A stretch of 64,000 nt of DNA from an uncultured Bacteroidia bacterium (GTDB lineage Bacteria > Bacteroidota > Bacteroidia > Bacteroidales > Prolixibacteraceae), in contig CAIYPA010000348.1 of assembly GCA_903927965.1 (NCBI GenBank), positions 1-64,000 of the forward strand, written 5' to 3'. A program made the position numbers and the translations under genes. The notes below the pieces were generated by a model that was not told the DNA's origin, ran no database searches, and saw only the letters and a list, made by a program, of their open reading frames with translations. Shown one piece after another: positions 9,048-18,293 of this stretch. How positions within the stretch are numbered: position 1 is the stretch's first letter; each line of letters begins with the position of its first letter.

Positions 9048-10148
9048 TTAAACATTAAACCTGAAATGCATGATATCGCTATCCTGCACAACATATTCTT
9101 TGCCTTCAACAAATACCTTTCCAACTTCGCGACAAGCAGCCTCTGAACCGAGTTTGACGTAATCATCGTATTTGATCACTTCGGCACGAATGAAACCTTT
9201 TTCAAAATCGCTATGAATGATTCCTGCCGCTTTTGGCGCTTTTATTCCCTTGACGAATGTCCAAGCCCGGCTTTCGTCGGCACCTGTAGTAAAATAAGTC
9301 TGAAGATTAAGTAGTTTATAAGCTGAATGAATCAGTTTATTAACACCAGGTTCGTCTAGTCCCAGGTCCTCAAGGAACATTTGTTTTTCCTCATAACTTT
9401 CCAAACCGGCAATATCGGCTTCAGTTGCAGCAGCAATGATCAATATTTCAGCCTTTTCACCTAATACAGACTTTTTAAATTGCTCGGTATATTTATTTCC
9501 TTTAGCGGCAGAAGCCTCCTCAACATTGCAAACGTACAAGACTGGTTTCTTTGTCAATAGAAAAAAATCGTGGATGAGTGACTCTTCGTCATCGGTAAGT
9601 TCCAATGTCCTGGCACTTTTCCCAGTTACCAATACAGATTTAAGGCGTTCTGCAATGGCAACTGTTTTTTGTGCTATTTTGTCATTTCCAACCTTGGCTT
9701 GTTTTTGAAGTTTGGCAATCCGGTTTTCGACGGTTTCAAGATCCTTCAATTGTAGTTCTATATCAATCACCTCTTTGTCCCTGACAGGATTGATCGACCC
9801 ATCAACATGGATAATGTTGTCATTATCGAAACAACGGATAACATGAATAATGGCATCAACCTCACGAATATTAGCAAGAAACTGATTTCCAAGCCCTTCA
9901 CCCTTACTAGCCCCTTTTACCAAACCAGCAATATCCACAATTTCCACGGTTGTAGGGACAACCCTTTTCGGTTTATCGATTTCTGCCAGTTTGATCAATC
10001 TTTTGTCGGGAACTGTAATCACACCTACATTGGGTTCGATTGTGCAAAAAGGAAAATTCGCAGCCTGAGCTTTTGCATTCGACAGGCAATTAAAAAGCGT
10101 CGATTTTCCAACATTTGGAAGCCCAACTATTCCACACTGTAAAGCCAT
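9048..10148 (-). CDS. ychF: Redox-regulated P-loop ATPase YchF
   Basis: Obg-family P-loop protein that binds ribosomes and hydrolyses ATP rather than GTP. The G1 motif GLPNVGKST is at residues 9-17. The usual NKxD specificity motif is replaced by NVEE (near residue 201), as in YchF. The C-terminal TGS-like domain ends in the typical DIMHFRFNV. 366 residues is the standard length. It stands alone on the minus strand with a -7 element close to its ATG. Confidence 0.97.
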   Translation of the reverse strand: MALQCGIVGLPNVGKSTLFNCLSNAKAQAANFPFCTIEPNVGVITVPDKRLIKLAEIDKPKRVVPTTVEIVDIAGLVKGASKGEGLGNQFLANIREVDAIIHVIRCFDNDNIIHVDGSINPVRDKEVIDIELQLKDLETVENRIAKLQKQAKVGNDKIAQKTVAIAERLKSVLVTGKSARTLELTDDEESLIHDFFLLTKKPVLYVCNVEEASAAKGNKYTEQFKKSVLGEKAEILIIAAATEADIAGLESYEEKQMFLEDLGLDEPGVNKLIHSAYKLLNLQTYFTTGADESRAWTFVKGIKAPKAAGIIHSDFEKGFIRAEVIKYDDYVKLGSEAACREVGKVFVEGKEYVVQDSDIMHFRFNV

Positions 10149-10174
10149 TATAAATTCAATTTATTTTTGTGTCG

Positions 10175-10182
10175 CAAAATTA
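10175..10182 (-). promoter_or_regulatory. Candidate -7 element for ychF
   Basis: TAATTTTG on the minus strand matches TAnnTTTG and lies 27 nt before the ychF ATG, implying a very short leader. No clear -33 box is visible. Confidence 0.3.
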
Positions 10183-10281
10183 CTAATTTAGCTGAGAAAA
10201 TAAGGCTACGGATCTTCGGATGAACACTTGTTTTATTTTGGTATTTAACGGATTAATTAATCAAGAAAAATTATTTACAAC

Positions 10282-11094
10282 ATGAGAAAAATTTTATTGG
10301 TTATACTGGTTATAAATGGTTTATACTTTAATGGCTACACCCAGGACTTGATTATCAAGACAACTAAAGACACGATCGTTTGCCTGATCAAAGAAATCGG
10401 GGATGATGAAATAAAATATACACAGCAAGGTTTTCGTGGGGATGTCATCTTTGGTATTGATAAAAACAAAGTCAGCAAGATAATATTCAGTGATAAAAAG
10501 GAACTCTCCTTTCAGAATTCAATGGAAGACCCATCAAAATACATGGTACAGCATAAAAATGCCATAAAGTTTGGGTTTTTATCGCCTCTAATGGGTGCGA
10601 CTAGTTTTTCATATGAACACTCCCTGAAACCGGGTAGCAGTATTGAGGGTACCTTAGGTATAATTGGTCTAGGAGTGGATATGACTGGGAACAATGCAAG
10701 TGGCATTTACATGAAATTTGGATATAAATTTATTAAAAGCCCCGATTTTTACCTCAAAGGTATGCAATATGCCCATTTATTAAAAGGATCCTATATTAGG
10801 CCTGAAATTTCATTTGTGACTTATAAATCAGAATCCGGCAATAGATACGATTACAACGGTGTGCTTATGACTAACAGTAAATCCGTAGGAAGTAGCACGA
10901 TGTTTGCGGTTATGATAAACCTGGGAAAACAATGGGTCTTTCAGGACAGATTTTTATTTGATTGGTTTGTTGGATTTGGATATGGGTTTGGGAATAGCCA
11001 TAATGATGATATTTACCACTTTGCATTTGAGGGAGGGTCATCAGGCTCTTCATTTGCTGCAACATCAGGCTTCAGAATCGGAATTCTTTTTTAA
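10282..11094 (+). CDS. Secreted hypothetical protein, probably a small outer-membrane beta-barrel
   Basis: 270 residues with a signal peptide (MRKILLVILVINGLYFNGYTQ). The first part (LIIKTTKDTIVCLIKEIGDDEIKY) resembles a short N-terminal module common in Bacteroidota exported proteins. The remainder alternates hydrophobic and polar residues with many glycines and aromatics and ends in an FRIGILF-type terminal strand, as in small outer-membrane barrels. No function is assignable. It lies 76 nt upstream of the ECF sigma gene on the same strand. Confidence 0.7.
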   Translation: MRKILLVILVINGLYFNGYTQDLIIKTTKDTIVCLIKEIGDDEIKYTQQGFRGDVIFGIDKNKVSKIIFSDKKELSFQNSMEDPSKYMVQHKNAIKFGFLSPLMGATSFSYEHSLKPGSSIEGTLGIIGLGVDMTGNNASGIYMKFGYKFIKSPDFYLKGMQYAHLLKGSYIRPEISFVTYKSESGNRYDYNGVLMTNSKSVGSSTMFAVMINLGKQWVFQDRFLFDWFVGFGYGFGNSHNDDIYHFAFEGGSSGSSFAATSGFRIGILF

Positions 11095-11170
11095 AATTTA
11101 TTGGATATTTAAACTATTTTTTGATTATCACGTCTGAAATGCAAAATATCTTTAATTGCTTGTCACATTA

Positions 11171-11725
11171 ATGGATTTAAACGAAAAGGAGCTAATTGCC
11201 AATCTAAAATCTTCTGGGAAAAAAGAGGGTGCATTTCAGGTTCTGGTAAAGACTTATCAGGAACGATTGTATTGGCATATCCGAAAAATCGTTATGAACC
11301 ATGATGATACCGATGATATATTACAGAACGTTTATATTAAGGTGTGGAAAAATGTTGAGGGATTCAGGGAGGATTCCACCCTTTTTACATGGCTTTTCAG
11401 GATTGCGACAAATGAGTCGTTAAGTTTTTTACAAAAGCAGAGGAGGCATTCTGTTTTTTCGATGAACGAGATAAGCGAATACCTTGCAGATTCACTGGAG
11501 TCGGATGTCTATTTTGATGGAGATGAAATACAAAAGAAACTTCAGTTGGCGATTACAAAACTACCTGAAAAACAAAGAATTGTGTTTAATATGAAATATT
11601 TTGATGAAATGAAATATGAACAAATGTCGCAAATACTACAAACATCTGTAGGGGCCTTAAAAGCTTCCTTTCACTTTGCGGTAAAGAAAATAGAGGAATT
11701 TCTTGAGGAAGATCATAAAAAGTGA
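11171..11725 (+). CDS. ECF-type RNA polymerase sigma factor
   Basis: 184-residue sigma-70 family factor with only regions 2 and 4. Region 2 includes the DDILQNVYIKVWKNV and FTWLFRIATNES signatures; region 4 has LPEKQRIVFNMKYFDEMKYEQMS followed by a helix-turn-helix. The ATG at 11171 is preferred over a TTG 15 nt upstream. It is followed closely by a single-TM protein that could be its anti-sigma factor and a Spy-like periplasmic protein, so the three genes look like an envelope-stress module. The target regulon is unknown. Confidence 0.9.
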   Translation: MDLNEKELIANLKSSGKKEGAFQVLVKTYQERLYWHIRKIVMNHDDTDDILQNVYIKVWKNVEGFREDSTLFTWLFRIATNESLSFLQKQRRHSVFSMNEISEYLADSLESDVYFDGDEIQKKLQLAITKLPEKQRIVFNMKYFDEMKYEQMSQILQTSVGALKASFHFAVKKIEEFLEEDHKK

Positions 11726-11753
11726 TTAAACTATTTTCAATCATGAATGTCAA

Positions 11754-12224
11754 ATGAAAGCGATGAAAGAACAAGACGAAAATATAGAAAATCCGTTGGG
11801 AAAACTTAATAAGGAACATCCATTTTACGTTCCTGAAAATTACTTTGAAACTTTTGCTGACCGGCTAAAGTCCAGAATAGAGGATGAAGAAAAGTCGGGT
11901 AGAAAAAAAACATTGTACTTTTACTTGAAACCAGCATTGTCAATAGCAGCGAGTATCGCTCTTATTGTGCTTTTGATAAATGTTCCACTCACGAAATTTC
12001 CCCCTTCAAATCAAGGTTATCTTTCTCAAAACCAGCCAAGTAAAGATTCAGTAGATTCTGATGGGGTCATTCCGGTAGAATTGATCACATATTTTACAGA
12101 AGGACAATTCCTTTCTGCAGTTTCCGAAATGAACGAACTTGATAAACGGAAATTGTCACCTGATTCCCTCGGTGATTATATTGCGGCTAATTACAATGAT
12201 TATGAGATAATTGCAAATAATTAA
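11754..12224 (+). CDS. Single-TM protein, putative anti-sigma factor
   Basis: 156 residues: a charged cytoplasmic N-terminus (about 1-60), one TM helix (about 62-83, KPALSIAASIALIVLLINV), then a short acidic extracytoplasmic part. No named domain is recognised. Position directly after an ECF sigma gene and single-pass topology suggest it holds the sigma factor at the membrane; this is inference. A second in-frame ATG at 11763 is an alternative start. The next gene begins 7 nt after its stop. Confidence 0.7.
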   Translation: MKAMKEQDENIENPLGKLNKEHPFYVPENYFETFADRLKSRIEDEEKSGRKKTLYFYLKPALSIAASIALIVLLINVPLTKFPPSNQGYLSQNQPSKDSVDSDGVIPVELITYFTEGQFLSAVSEMNELDKRKLSPDSLGDYIAANYNDYEIIANN

Positions 12225-12231
12225 TTTAGAT

Positions 12232-12696
12232 ATGAAAACCCTATTAATTTTAATCGTTTTGAGCCTCGTTTCAATTACGGGTATAGCTCAACGACAATTC
12301 GACCCTCAAACGATCGAGTTGATAAAGACTAAAAAGATTGCTTTTTTGACGGAAGCCATCGGGTTGAGTTCACAAGAAGCCCAGAAATTCTGGCCAGTTT
12401 ACAATGAACTCGAAAAAGAACGTTTCGCGATTATTGACAAGAAAAGGGAGCTTGAAGAGAAAAGTGCGACACCAAAACCAGGAATGACAGAGGCTGACTA
12501 CAGGAAATTGGCCAATGAGATTGCTGCAACCCATGCTAAGGAAGGTCACCTGATCGAGGATTACAATTTGAAATTTTTAAATATCCTTCCTGCTGAAAAG
12601 GTTGTAAAATTGTATGTGGCAGAAGGAAAATTCAGGGGATATTTAATGCACGAATATCGGAAAGAACAAGAAAATAAAGAAAAAGACAAAAAATAG
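12232..12696 (+). CDS. Spy/CpxP-like periplasmic protein
   Basis: 154 residues with a signal peptide (MKTLLILIVLSLVSITGIAQ) and an almost entirely helical, highly charged mature part. The stretch IAFLTEAIGLSSQEAQKFWPVYNELEKERF resembles the LTxxQ-type helices of Spy/CpxP chaperone-like proteins and of Bacteroidota sensors next to ECF sigma genes. The ATG at 12232 is chosen because the longer TTG frame would overlap the upstream gene. Last gene of the sigma operon, followed by a terminator. Role as chaperone or stress sensor is inferred. Confidence 0.65.
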   Translation: MKTLLILIVLSLVSITGIAQRQFDPQTIELIKTKKIAFLTEAIGLSSQEAQKFWPVYNELEKERFAIIDKKRELEEKSATPKPGMTEADYRKLANEIAATHAKEGHLIEDYNLKFLNILPAEKVVKLYVAEGKFRGYLMHEYRKEQENKEKDKK

Positions 12697-12728
12697 GTTC
12701 GTTTTAGGTTAGTAAATGTAGTTTTGGT

Positions 12729-12773
12729 AAGAGGTTGTCCTAAACATCTGTTTAATGACAACCTCTTTTTTAG
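12729..12773 (+). terminator. Terminator of the sigma/anti-sigma/Spy-like operon
   Basis: AAGAGGTTGTC (12729-12739) pairs perfectly with GACAACCTCTT (12757-12767) and is followed by a T-run. It lies 33 nt after the last stop codon of the operon. Confidence 0.85.
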
Positions 12774-13104
12774 TTCTCAATATTAATTTGAAATTCAACG
12801 ATAACTTATTTCATGAATCCATTTTTTTTGTGTTTACTTTGATCATCTTGTTTTCAACAAATACCAGGAGATATTTATTTTGTTTCAACCAGCTATTAAA
12901 GAAATTTCAAAATTGGCTATTGCAATAAAAATCAACCTGATCAGAGAACACTTAAAAAATTGCCGTCATTAAAATATTCCGTGAAAAATTGCCTTTCACT
13001 CTTCGTTTGCACCTTGGCAATTCCAACACTATACGAATTCAACATAAGTTATTGTATTTGTAATTGTATAAACATTTTAGTGCCTATATTTGAGGCTTTA
13101 AGAA
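12774..13104. other. AT-rich gap with no supported gene
   Basis: Lies between two terminators. A TTG-initiated 79-codon frame (12960-13199) runs through the downstream hairpin and has no plausible protein features. A promoter-like TTG-N18-TATATTTG (13064-13092, plus strand) is the only motif seen. Confidence 0.4.
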
Positions 13105-13154
13105 TCAAAAAAAGCAGTAAAGTACAAGGTTTTCAACCTGTATTTTACTGCTTT
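13104..13154 (-). terminator. Terminator of the first Oar-like receptor gene
   Basis: A long hairpin: AAAGCAGTAAAGTACAAGG (13111-13129) against a near-perfect complement at 13137-13154. On the minus strand it is followed by a run of seven T. It lies about 85 nt after the receptor's stop codon. Confidence 0.75.
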
Positions 13155-13239
13155 AAATTTAATGACCTTAACCACAAGGCACTTTTTCAATGCCCTTAAC
13201 AAATGATGAAGATTATTTTAAACTAAATATTCCAAACTA

Positions 13240-16200
13240 TCAATTGAATAGGTATTTAATACCAAACATCATTTGCCATCTTGACCCAAGACCTGTTGAG
13301 TTTTGGTATGGTTGAGTAAATGGAGTTGTACCTGTTTGGAATGGAAATGAGAATGAAGGAGTTTTACCATCAGCAGCTAAACCTTCATATTTAAGGATGT
13401 TTGTTGCTGTTGGAATTTTAACTACACCCCAATCCCTATTGATAAAGTTTCCAGCATTAATCAAGTCTAATGAAAATTTAACAGCGTGAGATTCTTTACC
13501 AAATTTAAGTTTTACATCTTGTGTTATATTTAAATCCAATTTACTAAAGTAGGGTGTTACAGCTGCATTTCTTTTTGCGTATTCTCCTCTATGTGTATTT
13601 AAGTAAGTTGAATTAGAAATCAAAGCATCAACCTGTGACCAGATTTGAGCTGCTGTTCTTGTGTCAGTTACACCGGTTGTGCCTGTTCCTAAACCGCCTG
13701 AACCAACTTTTACCAAGTTAATATCAGATTGAGTTTTTGGAATGTAAATCAAGTCATTACCACTATTACCATCACCATTCAAGTCACCATTGTAAACATA
13801 AGAACTCACACCGTTATTTGCCAATTCATAGATTGCTCCGAATGTTGTTGAAAGATATTTCCCTTCATTTAATTTATAAGCAAAGTTGGCAATAATTCTG
13901 TTTGGTTGATAATAAGATGCATAGCCCAAATTAGCGGCATTGGGATCCTGATTGGCAACTGTAGCCGCACTCCATAATGAAGATGCTGTTGAACCACCCT
14001 CTGCAGTATTCTTAGATACAGAACGAGTGTAAGCTACACCATATGATAAATTTTCAGTATTTCGTTGAATTTTAAAAGTTAAAGTGTAAACAAAACCCTG
14101 ATTCGTATTGCTCATTAATATTGCATTGCCAATATTAGGATTTGCCAATGTTGAACCATAATAGTATTTATTGGTATTTGCAACAGAAGTTAAGAAACGT
14201 GTTCTGGCATCAACACCACCTAAACTAAACCCATTTGATTCATTTAAGTTTACATTGGAATAATAAACTGCATTAATATCCTTTGTATAAGTATATTCTG
14301 CTCCAAAAAGCCATCCACCATTTAATCTCTTATCAATTGCCAAAGATGACTTCCATGCTGTAGGATATTTAAAATTATTCGCAACCAAAGCAGTACTGTA
14401 TGAAGTGTTTGGCGCACCTGCTGTTGGTCTGTAAACATTAGGATCAGCATTAAATGCTTTGTTGGCGACAGTAAAGGATCCAAATTGAATACCATTATTC
14501 GAAGCCTGGTTAGAAATCCAAACAAAAGGTGGAGGTCCTGCAAAAATTCCTGTACCACCTCTAACTTGCAATGTTTTATCACCTTTGGGATTCCAGTTGA
14601 AGCCTAACCTCGGTGAAATAATAACATTGTTCATTGGTGCGTCACCAATATTATAGGTTACGCCATCTTTGAATGTTAATGCGTCAAAGTAAGGATTATC
14701 AGTCATTGCTTGTTTGTAGAAAGTCTCATCAATTCTCAAGCCATAAGTAAAAGTAAAGTTATTTGTCACTTTCCATTTATCTTGTACGAATTGGGACAAC
14801 TCTGTTGAACCAGCATACGCCCAAGGAAAGTCCCCGCCAGGTAATGCTGAATACTGCAAGTAATATGATTTTGCATTTGCAAGCCCATTTTTGGCTGAAT
14901 TATAGAAATCGGTTAAACTATTGAATTGGTAGACTCCTTGATAGCCAGGTGCAAATGCGTTTTGATATTTTTTAAGTGAATTTTGAGTTCCAACAGTAAT
15001 TTCATGCGCTCCTTTATAGAAAGTTAAGATGTCATTCAATTGGTAAACATTGGTATTCAATTTATTGTTGTAGGTGTACATCTCATAACCAAAAGATGTA
15101 TAAATGTTGCCATTGTTTAAAATATCAACCAACGGTAATGCATCATTGGTAGAGTGAGGTGAACGGAAGTCTCTTAATGCCGTAAACCCAATTTGTAATT
15201 TGTTTGACAACTTATTGCTGAAACGGGTATTCAACTCAGCAATTAAAATGTTAAAATTGTTGTTAATTACATAACCACTACCGTAGAAAGGCATCGAATA
15301 AGTACCTGGTTGCCCGCCTGTTACTTGTCCACTGCCAGGTCTTGATGTTGATGCAAACTGGTCAGCAAACGATTTTAAGTAATTGTACTTTAATGTAAAA
15401 GTGTTCTTGGCATTGATATTCCAATCCAATTTTGCAGTAATCTTGTCGGAATAAGTTTTGAAGGTGTAACCTTGAAATGCTCCGGGGTCATATCCAAATT
15501 TTGTATTTAAGAAACTAGACAAAGCAGTTAGCGTATCTGCATTTGCTTGAGAATAGTTTCCTCCGGCAGCGTGAGAAGCGTCAGACGGCAGCATTGAAGT
15601 TGCAGGGGCGTCTTGCCTTACCTGTTCGGCACTTACAAAAAAGAACAATTTGTTTTCAATAATTGGTCCGCCAATACTAAATCCTTTAATCTTATAATTA
15701 AAAGGTGTTTTTACAACTGTCGTAGGTCCAACTTTATAACCTAAATAATTTTCATTTCTTGAATATTGATAAATGCTACCTTTAAAGGTATTTGTACCAC
15801 TTTTGGTTACGGTATTAATACCTGCTCCGGCAAACCCACCTTGCTTAACATCGTATGGCGATACGTTAACTTGAATTTCTTCAATAGCGTCCAATGAAAT
15901 TGGTTGTGCTGCTGTTTGTCCTCCGAGGATAGATGATAATCCAAATGAATTATTAAAATTGGCACCATCGACTGTCATGTTATTGTATTGGTTACTTCTA
16001 CCCCCTACATTCAATCCGTTTGAGGTTGGCTCCAATTTTACAAAATCCTGAATTGAACGGTTAATTGTTGGTAAACGATCAACTTGGGTTCTGGTAATCA
16101 ACTCCTGCGAACCCATTCTTGAACTATTGAAATTCTTGTCATTTGAAGACTTGACAACAATTTCACCCAATAGTGTATTTGCATCACTTAGTGAAAAGTC

Positions 16201-16563
16201 TTCTTTGAACGTCTGACCCAAATTCAAAAATATATCGCTTCTTGTTTCTGGTTTGTACCCTACAAAAGTAGTTGTCAAAGTATATGGTCCACCAATTTTC
16301 AAGTTTGGCAAATTGTAACGACCATCACTTCGAGTGGTAGTCATGTACTTGGTGCCGGTTGGAACATGAACAGCAGTTATGATAACATTTGGCATCGGAG
16401 ATTTACCCTCTGTTATTGTGCCTGAAATTTCAGAGGTGGTTTCCTGAGCTTTTGCTACAAAGGAATACGATAGTAAAATAGCCATCACAAGAAATAATAC
16501 TTTCTTAAATTTAAAAAGTGGGGGCCACATGAACCTGTTAAAGTTGATTTTCATAAAAGACAT
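13240..16563 (-). CDS. Oar-like TonB-dependent outer-membrane receptor
   Basis: 1107 residues. A signal peptide (to about residue 40, ending VAKAQ) is followed by a carboxypeptidase-regulatory-like beta-sandwich (about 45-125, EISGTITEGKSPMPNVIITAV), a plug domain (about 130-290, with NNMTVDGANFNNSFG and GINTVTKSGTNTFKGS) and a large beta-barrel ending in the terminal strand MMFGIKYLFN. This is the Oar family, known in Myxococcus and Bacteroidota; substrates are mostly unknown (protein or peptide import has been proposed). No SusD partner is adjacent, so a SusC role is unlikely. A close paralogue lies on the other side of hisS. Confidence 0.9.
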   Translation of the reverse strand: MSFMKINFNRFMWPPLFKFKKVLFLVMAILLSYSFVAKAQETTSEISGTITEGKSPMPNVIITAVHVPTGTKYMTTTRSDGRYNLPNLKIGGPYTLTTTFVGYKPETRSDIFLNLGQTFKEDFSLSDANTLLGEIVVKSSNDKNFNSSRMGSQELITRTQVDRLPTINRSIQDFVKLEPTSNGLNVGGRSNQYNNMTVDGANFNNSFGLSSILGGQTAAQPISLDAIEEIQVNVSPYDVKQGGFAGAGINTVTKSGTNTFKGSIYQYSRNENYLGYKVGPTTVVKTPFNYKIKGFSIGGPIIENKLFFFVSAEQVRQDAPATSMLPSDASHAAGGNYSQANADTLTALSSFLNTKFGYDPGAFQGYTFKTYSDKITAKLDWNINAKNTFTLKYNYLKSFADQFASTSRPGSGQVTGGQPGTYSMPFYGSGYVINNNFNILIAELNTRFSNKLSNKLQIGFTALRDFRSPHSTNDALPLVDILNNGNIYTSFGYEMYTYNNKLNTNVYQLNDILTFYKGAHEITVGTQNSLKKYQNAFAPGYQGVYQFNSLTDFYNSAKNGLANAKSYYLQYSALPGGDFPWAYAGSTELSQFVQDKWKVTNNFTFTYGLRIDETFYKQAMTDNPYFDALTFKDGVTYNIGDAPMNNVIISPRLGFNWNPKGDKTLQVRGGTGIFAGPPPFVWISNQASNNGIQFGSFTVANKAFNADPNVYRPTAGAPNTSYSTALVANNFKYPTAWKSSLAIDKRLNGGWLFGAEYTYTKDINAVYYSNVNLNESNGFSLGGVDARTRFLTSVANTNKYYYGSTLANPNIGNAILMSNTNQGFVYTLTFKIQRNTENLSYGVAYTRSVSKNTAEGGSTASSLWSAATVANQDPNAANLGYASYYQPNRIIANFAYKLNEGKYLSTTFGAIYELANNGVSSYVYNGDLNGDGNSGNDLIYIPKTQSDINLVKVGSGGLGTGTTGVTDTRTAAQIWSQVDALISNSTYLNTHRGEYAKRNAAVTPYFSKLDLNITQDVKLKFGKESHAVKFSLDLINAGNFINRDWGVVKIPTATNILKYEGLAADGKTPSFSFPFQTGTTPFTQPYQNSTGLGSRWQMMFGIKYLFN

Positions 16564-16827
16564 TTTTAATTATTACTAAATTGACAATAAGATTTCTTTT
16601 TTTGCAACTGTTTAATTTAACATTTTTTAAACAGTTTTAATAATCGCTAAAAATAGAATTTCTTTATTCTTATTTTCCGATTTTCATATTACAATAACAT
16701 TAAATTTTTGTTTCGAGTTCCATTTAATTGATATTTGCCGTATAACTCTGAAGCTCTCTTCAGAAAATCGAGAAAGAGCCTCAGTGTCAAGAATCCGATA
16801 TGATTTTGCTCAGAAGACAATAACTTT

Positions 16828-18189
16828 TTAATTAAATAGCGAATTTAGTCCATTTGAATTAACCATTTTCTGTTCCCCTGTTTCCATGTTTTTAATTGTG
16901 ACCTTTCCGTTATTCATCTCATTTTCACCAATTATGGCTACATATTTTACACCTTTCCTGTTTGCATAATTCATCTGCTTTTTAATTTTATCTGCATCAG
17001 GGTACATCTCACAACTTATACCTGCAGACCTCAGTTGAGAAAGGATTGGAAGACAATACAATTGCTCCTTTTCTCCGAAATTTACAAATAACAACTGTGT
17101 AGTTGTTGTTGCATCTTCCGGAAAAAGATTAAGTTGCGACATTACATCATAAATCCTGTCGGCACCAAATGAGATTCCAACTCCAGAAACTCCTTGTAAA
17201 CCAAAAATCCCGGTAAGGTCATCATAACGACCTCCACCTGTAATTGAACCGATTTGAACCTCTTTCGATTTTACTTCAAAAATTGCACCTGTGTAGTAAT
17301 TCAGTCCACGCGCAAGGGTTAGGTCAAGTTCAATTTCAGTTTCAAGCGACAAGGCTTTTAATATGCCCAAAACATAACGCATTTCGGAGATCCCTTTCAT
17401 TCCGATAGATGAATTCGCAATTACGTTTTCAATCTGCATGAGTTTTTCATCATTATTTCCACTCAATTGAAGGATCGGCTGAAGCTGATTTACTGCATCA
17501 ACCGGAATGCCATTCTGAAGTAACTCTTCGTTGACTTTCTCCAATCCAATTTTATCCAGTTTGTCTATTGCAACAGTAATATCCACAATCCTTTCCGCCT
17601 CTCCAATCGTTTCAGCAATCCCAGCCAGAATTTTGCGGTTATTTATTTTTACAACTACTTTAATCCCAAGTTTCTGGTAAACCTGATCTACGATCTGGAT
17701 CAATTCAACCTCATTCATGAGCGAATCGGAACCGATGACATCCACATCACATTGATAAAATTCACGATACCTTCCCTTTTGGGGCCGGTCGGCACGCCAA
17801 ACCGGCTGTATCTGATACCTTTTGAAAGGGAAAACTATATCATTCTGATATTGAACTACATACCTGGCAAATGGAACGGTAAGATCGTATCTCAAGCCCT
17901 TTTCGGAAATTTTTGACGTGAGCTTTGAACTATTCGACTGATTTATTTCTACAGGATTTATATTCGATAGATAATCACCTGAATTTAAAATTTTGAAAAG
18001 AAGCTTATCCCCCTCTTCGCCATATTTTCCCATAAGGGTGGAAAGGTTTTCCATTGCCGGGGTTTCAATTTGCTGAAATCCGAAGAGCTTAAAAACGCCC
18101 TTTATGGTATCGAAAATATAATTTCGCTTCGCCATCTCGGAGGGTGAGAAGTCGCGGGTCCCTTTGGGGATTGAGGGTTTTTGTGCCAT
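16828..18189 (-). CDS. hisS: Histidyl-tRNA synthetase
   Basis: Class II aminoacyl-tRNA synthetase charging tRNA-His. The N-terminus [13 protein letters not shown] is diagnostic. Motif 2 is seen in [32 protein letters not shown], the HisA motif in [15 protein letters not shown] and motif 3 in [13 protein letters not shown]; a C-terminal anticodon-binding domain follows. The ATG at 18189 (453 residues) is chosen over a TTG two codons upstream. The gene sits alone between two receptor genes on the same strand. Confidence 0.97.
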   Translation of the reverse strand: MAQKPSIPKGTRDFSPSEMAKRNYIFDTIKGVFKLFGFQQIETPAMENLSTLMGKYGEEGDKLLFKILNSGDYLSNINPVEINQSNSSKLTSKISEKGLRYDLTVPFARYVVQYQNDIVFPFKRYQIQPVWRADRPQKGRYREFYQCDVDVIGSDSLMNEVELIQIVDQVYQKLGIKVVVKINNRKILAGIAETIGEAERIVDITVAIDKLDKIGLEKVNEELLQNGIPVDAVNQLQPILQLSGNNDEKLMQIENVIANSSIGMKGISEMRYVLGILKALSLETEIELDLTLARGLNYYTGAIFEVKSKEVQIGSITGGGRYDDLTGIFGLQGVSGVGISFGADRIYDVMSQLNLFPEDATTTTQLLFVNFGEKEQLYCLPILSQLRSAGISCEMYPDADKIKKQMNYANRKGVKYVAIIGENEMNNGKVTIKNMETGEQKMVNSNGLNSLFN

Positions 18190-18216
18190 AGTCAAAATTC
18201 CTTTTTATAAGAGTCG

Positions 18217-18224
18217 CAAAAATA
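18217..18224 (-). promoter_or_regulatory. Candidate -7 element for hisS
   Basis: TATTTTTG on the minus strand matches TAnnTTTG, 28 nt before the hisS ATG and just after the upstream receptor's terminator. No clear -33 box. Confidence 0.3.
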
Positions 18225-18237
18225 GGGAAATAATCAA

Positions 18238-18270
18238 TAAAGAAAGGCTGCCATTTTGAAGCGGCAGCCT
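18238..18270 (-). terminator. Terminator of the second Oar-like receptor gene
   Basis: AGGCTGCC (18245-18252) and GGCAGCCT (18263-18270) form a GC-rich stem with a T-rich 3' side on the minus strand, directly after the receptor stop at 18294. It separates that unit from hisS. Confidence 0.75.
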
Positions 18271-18293
18271 TAGATTAAAGTTAACAATTCTTT

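Noticed and set aside
12960-13199. 79-codon plus-strand frame
   Set aside because: Starts at TTG, runs through the receptor terminator, cysteine-rich AT-driven composition and no protein-like features.
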